From: an uncultured Eubacteriales bacterium
GTDB taxonomy: Bacteria > Bacillota_A > Clostridia > Oscillospirales > Oscillospiraceae
Direction of reading: 5' to 3'
DNA: 11,215 nt
Assembly: GCA_900319835.1 (NCBI GenBank)
Contig: ONPY01000078.1
Location: 1 to 11,215 of the forward strand
Below, piece by piece: positions 6,654 to 11,215 of this stretch. The translations under genes and the position numbers were made by a program. Every line of letters starts with the position of its first letter. Position 1 is the stretch's first letter. The notes below the pieces were generated by a model. That model was not told the DNA's origin and did no database searches. It saw nothing but the letters and a program-made list of their open reading frames with translations.

Positions 6654-6693
6654 GGAACAGCCGCCAAATGGCGGCTGTTCCTTTTCTCTTTTT
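6654..6693 (+). terminator. Rho-independent terminator after nadE
   Basis: A perfect 12-bp stem (6654-6665 with 6670-6681, GGAACAGCCGCC / GGCGGCTGTTCC) closes on a four-base AAAT loop and is followed by a T-rich tract, TTTTCTCTTTTT (6682-6693). It begins 6 bases after the nadE stop and should end the LRR-nadE transcript. Confidence 0.95.
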
Positions 6694-6725
6694 GTTAATA
6701 AATTATCAAATATGAGCCGGGCATC

Positions 6726-6754
6726 TTCACAAAGCGCAGCTCCCGGAGTATAAT
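6726..6754 (+). promoter_or_regulatory. Sigma-A-type promoter for hflK-hflC
   Basis: TTCACA (6726-6731, 5/6 to the -35 consensus) and a perfect TATAAT (6749-6754) are separated by exactly 17 bases. It sits between the nadE terminator and hflK, giving a leader of about 60 bases. No riboswitch-like structure is evident in that leader. Confidence 0.85.
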
Positions 6755-6820
6755 AAGATTTATCCGTCGAAAGCTTTTGAACAAACGAGCACAACCGAAA
6801 CGAAAAAGGAGAAACCGCCT

Positions 6821-7807
6821 ATGAAAATCAACGAAGACGGCAGCTATGCAAGCGGCCCGGCCAAGAAGCCGAAGCTCAGCCTGAAGCTGCCGGGAAAGTC
6901 GCTGGTGCTGGTCGTGGTGGTCGTGCTGCTGGCTATTCTGGTCATGGATTCCTTCTACACCCTCAAGGAGGATCAGTACGCCGTCATCACCACCTTCGGC
7001 AAGCCCACCACCGTCTCCACCTCTGGCCTGAAATTCAAACTGCCCTTTGTGCAGCAGGTCACCAAGGTCTCCAAAACCATCCAGGGCTTTCCCCTCGGCT
7101 ACCGCATGAACAGCAGCCAGAGTGTTGACGATGAGTCGCTGATGATCACCTACGACTACAACTTCGTCAACGTGGACTTCTATGTGGAGTACCGCGTCAC
7201 CGACCCCATCAAGTACCTGTACAGCTCCCAGGAGCCGGTGGACATCCTCAAAATGCTCTGCCAGAGCTATATCCGCGACACCATCGGTCTGTACAACGTG
7301 GACGCGGTGATCACCACCGGCAAGAGCGAGATCCAGGCCGCCATCAAGGAGAAGGTCATCCGCCGGCTTGACAGCGAGGACATCGGCCTGCAGCTGGCCA
7401 ACATCACCATCCAGGATGCCGAACCGCCCACGGCCGAGGTGCAGCGCGCCTTTACCGCGGTGGAAACGGCCAAGCAGTCGGCGGACACGACCGTCAACAA
7501 CGCCAAGAAATACGCAAACGAGGTCATCCCCGCCGCTGCCGCCGACGCCGACCAGATCATCAAGAGCGCCGAGGCCTACCGCGAGAGCCGCATCAATGAG
7601 GCCACCGGTCAGGCTGCGCGCTTTGCCGCCTTGTTTGAGGAATACCAGAAGTACCCGCTGATTACCAAGCAGCGCCTGTTCTATGAAGCCATGGAGTCAG
7701 TGCTGCCGGAGATGAAGCTCTACATCGTGGACAGCGCCACCGGCGTGCAGACCGCCCTGCCGCTGGAGCAGTTTGCCAACGTCAATGTGGGAGGGAACGC
7801 AGGATGA
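6821..7807 (+). CDS. hflK: HflK-like SPFH/Band 7 membrane protein
   Basis: Membrane protein of 328 residues with a short charged cytoplasmic N-terminus, one transmembrane helix (about 27-42, a run of Val/Leu), then an SPFH/Band 7 domain. Family features seen are E-D-Q-Y-A-V-I-T-T-F-G-K just after the helix, G-L-K-F-K-L-P-F-V-Q, and an Ala/Glu-rich probable coiled coil (about 205-275). In E. coli, HflK and HflC form a membrane complex that encloses and restrains the FtsH protease (established); no ftsH is present here, and the role in this organism is inferred. AAGGAG (6806-6811) lies 9 bases before the ATG. The stop overlaps the hflC start as ATGA (7804-7807), in keeping with a heteromeric complex. 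A generic stomatin/prohibitin assignment is the alternative, but the hflK-hflC pairing favours HflK. Confidence 0.85.
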   Translation: MKINEDGSYASGPAKKPKLSLKLPGKSLVLVVVVVLLAILVMDSFYTLKEDQYAVITTFGKPTTVSTSGLKFKLPFVQQVTKVSKTIQGFPLGYRMNSSQSVDDESLMITYDYNFVNVDFYVEYRVTDPIKYLYSSQEPVDILKMLCQSYIRDTIGLYNVDAVITTGKSEIQAAIKEKVIRRLDSEDIGLQLANITIQDAEPPTAEVQRAFTAVETAKQSADTTVNNAKKYANEVIPAAAADADQIIKSAEAYRESRINEATGQAARFAALFEEYQKYPLITKQRLFYEAMESVLPEMKLYIVDSATGVQTALPLEQFANVNVGGNAG

Positions 7808-8682
7808 AAAAAGGAATCAAACTCTCCATTCCGGTTCTGATCGTGATTCTGGCGCTGCTGCTCTCCTCCGGCTGCTTTGTCACCACCCATCAAAACGAGT
7901 ACACCATCGTGCGGCAGTTCGGCGCGGTGGTCAAGATCATCGACGAGCCGGGGCTGACGCTGAAGATCCCCTTCATCCAGTCCACCAGCACCCTGCCGAA
8001 GACCGAGATGCTCTATGACCTGGCTGTCAGCGATGTCATCACCAGCGACAAAAAGTCCATGGTGGCCGACTCCTTCGTCCTCTGGCGTATCGACGATCCG
8101 CTGCGGTTTATCCAGACTCTGTCCGGCAACATCGCCAACGCCGAGTATCGCATCGACACCGTGGTCTACAACAGTCTGAAAACCGTCATCTCCTCCATGA
8201 AGCAGGAGGAGGTCATCTCCGGCCGTGACGGACTGCTGGCCCAGCGCATCATGGACAATGTGGGCAACACCTTTGACAGCTACGGCATCGCCCTGCTTGC
8301 CATCGAGACCAAGCGCATCGACCTGCCGGACGAGAACAAATCCGCCGTCTATGAGCGCATGATCTCCGAGCGCGACAACATCGCCGCCTCCTACGCCGCC
8401 GAGGGTGCGGCGGAGGCCAAGCAGATCCGCAACGAGGCGGACAAGTCCGTGTCCATCACGCTCTCCCAGGCCAACGCCCAGGCTGAAAAGCTCAAGGCCG
8501 AGGGCGAGGCCGAGTATATGCGCATTCTCTCCGAGGTCTACGACACCGCGGAGGAGGCAGATTTCTACGAATTCATGCGGGCGCTGGACATGGCGGAAAA
8601 GGCGCTGGCCGGCGGGAACAAGACCCTGGTGGTCTCCTCCGACTCCCCCATCGCCCAGGTCTTCCGCGGCACCGGAGACTGA
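7804..8682 (+). CDS. hflC: HflC-like SPFH/Band 7 membrane protein
   Basis: Partner of the preceding HflK-like protein, 292 residues. It has an N-terminal hydrophobic segment (about 7-22), then an SPFH domain with N-E-Y-T-I-V-R-Q-F-G, E-P-G-L-T-L-K-I-P-F-I-Q and D-S-F-V-L-W-R-I-D-D-P. The C-terminal helical region carries I-D-L-P-D-E, E-R-M-I-S-E-R and A-E-A-K-Q-I-R, then D-F-Y-E-F-M-R-A-L and V-V-S-S-D-S-P, all matching HflC. It is shorter than E. coli HflC (334), apparently lacking an internal insertion. The hydrophobic segment ends L-L-L-S-S-G-C (Cys24), which fits a loose lipobox pattern, so lipidation is possible but unproven. GGAGG (7790-7794) is 9 bases upstream, and the 4-base overlap implies coupling. 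No clear terminator follows on the plus strand. Confidence 0.88.
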   Translation: MKKGIKLSIPVLIVILALLLSSGCFVTTHQNEYTIVRQFGAVVKIIDEPGLTLKIPFIQSTSTLPKTEMLYDLAVSDVITSDKKSMVADSFVLWRIDDPLRFIQTLSGNIANAEYRIDTVVYNSLKTVISSMKQEEVISGRDGLLAQRIMDNVGNTFDSYGIALLAIETKRIDLPDENKSAVYERMISERDNIAASYAAEGAAEAKQIRNEADKSVSITLSQANAQAEKLKAEGEAEYMRILSEVYDTAEEADFYEFMRALDMAEKALAGGNKTLVVSSDSPIAQVFRGTGD

Positions 8683-8708
8683 CCCCTGGACGAAGGCCGC
8701 CTTTAGGT

Positions 8709-8924
8709 TTACCTAATTTGGTAGACATAATATTTTCCTCGGAACAAACAAAGCGCAGAGCCGGAATCCTTTTTCCAGTTCTGCGCTTTGCGCCGGTTAT
8801 AGGCTTTTGGGTTTTCGCTCCGGCGGGTGACCGGGCTGGCAGAGCCCCAGGTGTTTCGCTTTGCGGCATTCAGCCGCCGCTGCTCCTTTTTGGACAGCTT
8901 TTTGTAGGGGATGAATCTCTCCAC
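8709..8924 (-). CDS. Small basic conserved-looking protein
   Basis: Minus-strand gene for about 71 residues, convergent with hflC. The best start is GTG at 8922-8924, because AGAGGAG (complement of 8934-8940) lies 9 bases before it; an in-frame TTG at 8931-8933 would directly abut the SD. The protein begins M-E-R-F-I-P-Y-K-K-L-S-K-K-E-Q-R-R and then has N-T-W-G, N-P-K-A-Y-N-R-R-K-A and N-W-K-K-D. I recall similar K-L-S-K-K / P-V-T-R / K-A-Y-N-R-K-K proteins as uncharacterised small proteins in Clostridia, but cannot confirm this here. The very basic, helix-prone composition suggests nucleic-acid or ribosome association (inference). The last ~11 residues after C-L-F lie beyond a hairpin and look less conserved in style. 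No signal peptide is present. Confidence 0.65.
   Translation of the reverse strand: MERFIPYKKLSKKEQRRLNAAKRNTWGSASPVTRRSENPKAYNRRKAQNWKKDSGSALCLFRGKYYVYQIR
8749..8790 (-). terminator. Hairpin, possible minus-strand terminator within the small gene's 3' end
   Basis: The arms CAAAGCGCAGA (8749-8759) and TCTGCGCTTTG (8780-8790) are perfect 11-base complements, and an inner GGAA/TTCC pair may extend the stem. Read on the minus strand the hairpin is followed by TTTGTTTGTT, a weak T-tract; on the plus strand the next bases are GC-rich. It would fit as the end of the minus-strand transcript, but it lies inside the reading frame about 40-80 bases before its stop. It might also block hflC readthrough. 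Confidence 0.45.
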
Positions 8925-8933
8925 GGGAACCAA

Positions 8934-8940
8934 CTCCTCT
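8934..8940 (-). promoter_or_regulatory. SD site deciding a GTG start
   Basis: Read on the minus strand, AGAGGAG is followed immediately by TTG and, after 9 bases, by GTG in the same frame. Normal spacing favours the GTG (8924-8922) as the start of the small basic protein. Confidence 0.6.
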
Positions 8941-8989
8941 CTGATTCGTCAAATTTACAGACGGCAACGCCGCCCCTTTGTTCCCCGGC

Positions 8990-9018
8990 TTGCGGGAGGG
9001 CGCGATTTATGGTATCAT
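8990..9018 (+). promoter_or_regulatory. Extended -10 promoter before the cobalamin genes
   Basis: TGGTATCAT (9010-9018) is an extended -10, with TATCAT matching 5/6. TTGCGG (8990-8995), a half-match -35, lies 17 bases upstream. No other obvious promoter precedes 9073. It could drive the small signal-bearing frame and the downstream cob genes. No cobalamin riboswitch is recognisable in the ~55-base leader. Confidence 0.55.
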
Positions 9019-9072
9019 ACTGGCAGAAAAAATGCACCTGATAGGTTTTAGAAAAGGAAAGGCTGGTGCCCT

Positions 9073-9309
9073 ATGGCGAGAAAGAGCAAGAAAACCAGCA
9101 TGGCCGCGTCCTCGGCCGTGGCCGCGGTGACGGCCGCCGGCGTTCTGGTGGGCGGCGCCTTTGCGTCCCCGGACGACATTTTAAACGACGGGCCCGACGC
9201 CATTGTCCAGACCCTGGACAGCGGGGCCGTTCTTGAGATCGACAGCGGCGGTGCCGACGGCGGCGCTGGTTTTCGCGGCCTATTACCGTCTGTGCGTTCG
9301 GCAGTTTGA
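9073..9309 (+). CDS. Signal-bearing small ORF, probably a truncated or fused gene
   Basis: I do not recognise this 78-residue frame. It starts with basic residues (M-A-R-K-S-K-K), then an Ala/Val/Gly-rich hydrophobic stretch (about 10-31) ending V-G-G-A-F-A-S-P, like a signal peptide or anchor. An acidic segment follows (D-D-I-L-N-D-G-P-D, L-D-S-G-A-V-L-E-I-D). AAAGG (9058-9062) precedes ATG 9073 by 10 bases, and the extended -10 promoter lies upstream. From about residue 55 the sequence turns Gly-rich and loses protein-like character. In another frame the same DNA becomes a cobS-like C-terminus. The last ~20 residues are therefore probably not native: the real gene was likely longer and lost its 3' part at a join near 9230-9260. 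A complete small secreted protein is the less likely alternative. Confidence 0.5.
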   Translation: MARKSKKTSMAASSAVAAVTAAGVLVGGAFASPDDILNDGPDAIVQTLDSGAVLEIDSGGADGGAGFRGLLPSVRSAV

Positions 9310-9409
9310 GGGACTCTCCGGGGATCTGGCCGGCTGGTTTTTGCAGACGGCGGAGCTCTGGATGCTCGGAATGCTGGTGGTGAGCCGGTATGTGGGGGGA
9401 TGGCTGTGA
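9231..9409 (+). pseudogene. cobS: C-terminal remnant of cobS (adenosylcobinamide-GDP ribazoletransferase)
   Basis: In the frame ending at TGA 9407-9409, the translation A-A-L-V-F-A-A-Y-Y-R-L-C then F-E-G-L-S-G-D-L-A-G-W-F-L-Q and E-L-W-M-L resembles the end of CobS: a membrane helix, an R-x-F-G-G-[IV]-[ST]-G-D-x-x-G motif, and a final helix. Full CobS is roughly 250 residues; at most about 60 remain. The frame is closed upstream by TAA at 9182-9184, and ATG 9203 lies in unrelated-looking sequence. CobS joins activated cobinamide to alpha-ribazole at the membrane, the last step but one or the last in B12 synthesis; this stub cannot do so. Overlap with the next gene (GTGA, 9406-9409) shows it is the genuine 3' end of an operon member. 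The edge at 9231 is approximate. Confidence 0.65.
9394..9399 (+). promoter_or_regulatory. G-rich ribosome-binding site before cobU
   Basis: GGGGGG ends directly before ATG 9400 but is 6 bases before an in-frame GTG at 9406, so spacing favours GTG. The GTG overlaps the cobS-frame stop as GTGA. Confidence 0.45.
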
Positions 9410-9738
9410 TCTTTGTGACGGGGCCGCTCTATGCGGGGAAGAAAACCTGGATTCGAAAACAGCTCGGACTGACGGAGGCGGAGCTTGCCGACTGCGCCGT
9501 CTGGGATGTGCAGAATCTGGTTCCGGTTGAAAACCTGGAAGCGCTGGCAGACGGACTCGCCGGGCGGCGGATTGTGATCGCCACGGAGATCGGCGGCGGT
9601 GTGGTCCCCTTGGATCCCGCGGAGCGGGAAAGACGGGAAGCCGCAGGGAGGCTTTCCTGCCTGCTGGCGGAGCGGGCCGAGACGGTGGTCCGCGTCTGCT
9701 GCGGTCTGCCGCAGCTGCTGAAAGGGGAATGGCCGTGA
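9406..9738 (+). CDS. cobU: Short CobU-like adenosylcobinamide kinase/guanylyltransferase
   Basis: About 110 residues (112 if ATG 9400 is used), against roughly 180 for CobU. The ends match the family: an N-terminal P-loop-like M-I-F-V-T-G-P-L-Y-A-G-K-K (G6, G11-K12; Lys replaces the usual Ser/Thr) and a C-terminal T-E-I-G-G-G-V-V-P-L-D (60-70), A-G-R-L (80-83), and A-E-T-V-V-R-V-C-C-G-L-P (91-102). The middle, which in Salmonella CobU carries the guanylylated His and H-H-K-x-x-R-P region, is missing. CobU phosphorylates adenosylcobinamide and transfers GMP to it (established); whether this version does either is doubtful. It lies between the cobS stub and cobC with GTGA overlaps at both ends. 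It may be a clostridial short form with a changed role, or a degenerating gene. Confidence 0.7.
   Translation: MIFVTGPLYAGKKTWIRKQLGLTEAELADCAVWDVQNLVPVENLEALADGLAGRRIVIATEIGGGVVPLDPAERERREAAGRLSCLLAERAETVVRVCCGLPQLLKGEWP
9722..9727 (+). promoter_or_regulatory. Ribosome-binding site before cobC
   Basis: AAGGGG is 1 base from ATG 9729 but 7 bases from an in-frame GTG at 9735, which overlaps the cobU stop as GTGA (9735-9738). The GTG is the better start. Confidence 0.5.
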
Positions 9739-10322
9739 AAGTCTGGCTGATCCGGCACGGAATGACCCGGCTCGGGGAAGAAAAACGGTATCAGGGACGC
9801 CTGGACGACGGGCTTTCCGCGGCGGGACGGGCGGCGCTCAAACAGGCGGACTTCCGGCCAAAGCGCGTATACGTGTCGCCGGCGCTGCGCGCGCGGGAGA
9901 CGGCGGAAATCCTCTTTCCGGAGGCGGAGCAGCTGCTCTGCCCAGATCTGCGGGAAATGGATTTTGGAAGCTTCGAAGGCCGCGGCTGGTGGGAGATGGA
10001 AGAAGACGCCGCGTATCGCTCCTGGGTGGATGGCGGCTGCCGCGGACGCTGCCCCGGGGGTGAAGAGAAGACAGAACTCACCGAGCGGGTCAACAGAGGC
10101 TTTGAGCGAATTCTGGAAGCCGAGATCGAAAAGGCGGAACCCGGGGAAGAACTCGTGATCGTGGCCCACGGCGGCACACAGATGGCCCTGCTGGAAGAGA
10201 AAGGCATTCCGCAGCGGGAGTATTACCGCTGGCAGAGGCCCTGCGGCTGCGGCTGGCTGCTGGACTGGGAGCCGGAGAGCAAAACATTGCATGTGATACG
10301 GGAGATATCGTTTTTGAAATGA
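9735..10322 (+). CDS. cobC: Histidine phosphatase, likely alpha-ribazole phosphatase (CobC)
   Basis: Phosphoglycerate-mutase-type histidine phosphatase of 195 residues from GTG 9735 (197 from ATG 9729). Catalytic features: L-I-R-H-G-M-T with Arg7 and the phospho-accepting His8; Y-V-S-P-A-L-R-A-R-E-T with Arg54; L-R-E-M-D-F-G with Glu74; and V-A-H-G-G with His145. The Q-G-R-L-D-D-G-L-S-x-x-G segment (20-31) is also typical. CobC removes phosphate from alpha-ribazole-5'-phosphate, or from adenosylcobalamin-5'-phosphate, in lower-ligand assembly. The family is broad, so the specific function rests on position between cobU and cbiB. The start overlaps cobU by 4 bases and the stop overlaps cbiB as ATGA (10319-10322). 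All catalytic residues are intact. Confidence 0.82.
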   Translation: MKVWLIRHGMTRLGEEKRYQGRLDDGLSAAGRAALKQADFRPKRVYVSPALRARETAEILFPEAEQLLCPDLREMDFGSFEGRGWWEMEEDAAYRSWVDGGCRGRCPGGEEKTELTERVNRGFERILEAEIEKAEPGEELVIVAHGGTQMALLEEKGIPQREYYRWQRPCGCGWLLDWEPESKTLHVIREISFLK

Positions 10323-11215
10323 GAATTCTGCTGGCTGCGATTGTCGGCTTTGTGCTGGATCTGATTTTGGGAGACCCGGAGCTGCTCACGCCGGTTCATC
10401 CGGTGGTCCTGATGGGACACTGTATCACGGCTCTGGAAAGGCGACTGCGAAAGCTCCTGCCGAAAAGCCCTCGGGGAGAGCGACTGGGCGGGACGGTGCT
10501 TGCTGTGATCCTCCCATCAGGGACGCTGCTGGTCTGCGGACTTGTGCTTAAACTGCTGAACCGGCTCTGGCCGCCGCTGGCCTTCCTGGTTGAGTGCATC
10601 TGGTGCTGGCAGGCCCTTGCGGGGAAGAACCTCAAAGATGAGGCAATGCGCGTTACCCGCGCCCTGAAAGACGGAACGATGGAAGACGCCAGGGCGGCGG
10701 TCTCACGGATCGTCGGGCGGGATACCGAGGCATTGGACCGGAGCGGTGTGACGCGGGCCGCGGTCGAGACCGTGGCAGAGAACTTCTCGGACGGAGTTGC
10801 GGCACCGATGCTGTATATGCTGCTGGGCGGAGCGCCGCTGGCTCTGTGCTACAAAGCCGTCAACACCATGGACAGCATGGTGGGGTATCGGAATGAGCGC
10901 TATCTCCGGTTCGGGAGAGCGGCGGCCAGACTGGACGACGCGGCAAACTATCTTCCCTCCCGGCTGGCGGCGCTGATTCTGATTGCTGCCGCGGGAATTT
11001 GCGGGGAGGACAGAAAGGCCGCCGCGGAGATCTGGAAACGGGATCGTCGGAAGCATGCCAGTCCCAACTCCGGTCAGTGCGAGGCGGTGATGGCGGGCGC
11101 GCTGGGCCTGCGGCTTTGCGGGCCGGCAAGCTATTTCGGAAAGACTGTTGACAAGCCCTATATCGGGGATGCACGCCGGGAGGCGGAGGCGGAAGACATC
11201 TGCCGTGCCTGCCGG
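10319..11215 (+). CDS. cbiB: Adenosylcobinamide-phosphate synthase CbiB (CobD), 3' end cut off by window
   Basis: Membrane protein of the late cobalamin pathway that attaches the aminopropanol phosphate arm to adenosylcobyric acid. The frame is open from ATG 10319 to the window end (299 codons, no stop); the Salmonella enzyme has 319 residues, so only the last few are missing. Family motifs: L-I-L-G-D-P-E (15-21) and H-P-V-V-L-M-G (27-33) in the first membrane segment; E-N-F-S-D-G-V-A-A-P (154-163); Y-K-A-V-N-T-M-D-S-M-V-G-Y (178-190); D-D-A-A-N-Y-L-P-S-R (206-215); H-A-S-P-N-S-G-Q-C-E (246-255); and Y-F-G-K-x-V-D-K-P-Y-I-G (272-283). Hydrophobic helices lie at about 1-16, 58-80 and 160-178. 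The start overlaps the cobC stop by 4 bases; the nearest GGAG (10301-10304) is 14 bases upstream, so translational coupling probably matters. It appears intact. Confidence 0.92.
   Translation, partial: MRILLAAIVGFVLDLILGDPELLTPVHPVVLMGHCITALERRLRKLLPKSPRGERLGGTVLAVILPSGTLLVCGLVLKLLNRLWPPLAFLVECIWCWQALAGKNLKDEAMRVTRALKDGTMEDARAAVSRIVGRDTEALDRSGVTRAAVETVAENFSDGVAAPMLYMLLGGAPLALCYKAVNTMDSMVGYRNERYLRFGRAAARLDDAANYLPSRLAALILIAAAGICGEDRKAAAEIWKRDRRKHASPNSGQCEAVMAGALGLRLCGPASYFGKTVDKPYIGDARREAEAEDICRACR

Noticed and set aside
5862..6794. Antisense frame opposite nadE
   Set aside because: nadE motifs are unambiguous on the plus strand, and the antisense frame runs through the terminator and promoter region.
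8704..8715. Palindrome TAGGTTTACCTA after hflC as a terminator
   Set aside because: The stem is only 5 bp with a 2-base loop, AT-rich, with no T-tract following.
9019..9072. Cobalamin riboswitch upstream of the cob genes
   Set aside because: The leader is about 50 bases, far too short, and no B12-box-like sequence was recognised.
1..11215. CRISPR array, tRNA, rRNA, transposase or insertion-sequence ends
   Set aside because: No regular short repeats, cloverleaf, rRNA stretches, transposase motifs or terminal inverted repeats were found by reading the window.

Overview
The window is GC-rich apart from an AT-rich first ~150 bases. It has tight same-strand gene packing, strong Shine-Dalgarno (SD) sites, sigma-A-type promoters, lipobox lipoproteins and a clostridial-style cobalamin gene order. 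Together these suggest a high-GC Firmicute of the class Clostridia, probably a gut member of the Oscillospirales. That placement is inferred from gene content and style; no rRNA or marker gene is present.

Region 1 (1-6693) reads as one operon. An AT-rich leader precedes four tandem paralogous genes for exported leucine-rich-repeat (LRR) proteins, at 153-1799, 1796-3097, 3078-4445 and 4462-5904. The operon ends with nadE (5916-6647) and a perfect 12-bp intrinsic terminator. The paralogs share an architecture I do not recognise as a named family: an export signal, a variable number (4, 2, 3, 3) of ~65-residue N-terminal units, an invariant RT-x(5)-ILAS junction, an internalin-like LRR block, and a C-terminal domain ending near N-D-P-L-C. 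Copy 1 is broken by an in-frame TAG at a position that is Trp in the other three copies. The same base change also creates a perfect AGGAGG. Copy 1 also lacks the lipobox Cys present in copies 2-4.

Region 2 (6694-8708) has a near-consensus promoter driving an overlapping hflK-hflC-like pair of SPFH/Band 7 membrane proteins. HflC carries a lipobox-like Cys at the end of its hydrophobic segment.

Region 3 (8709-9072) holds a small basic conserved-looking protein on the minus strand, convergent with hflC. It has a probable GTG start, and a strong hairpin overlaps its 3' end.

Region 4 (9073-11215) has an extended -10 promoter leading into a short signal-bearing reading frame. That frame runs, out of phase, into what looks like the C-terminal stub of cobS. 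The late cobalamin genes follow in overlapping order: a very short cobU-like gene, a cobC-like phosphatase gene, and cbiB, which runs off the window. The cobS stub suggests a deletion or an assembly join at about 9230-9260.

The points most worth a second look are the modular LRR array with its amber-interrupted first copy, and the cobS fusion scar next to a CobU that lacks its usual middle region.
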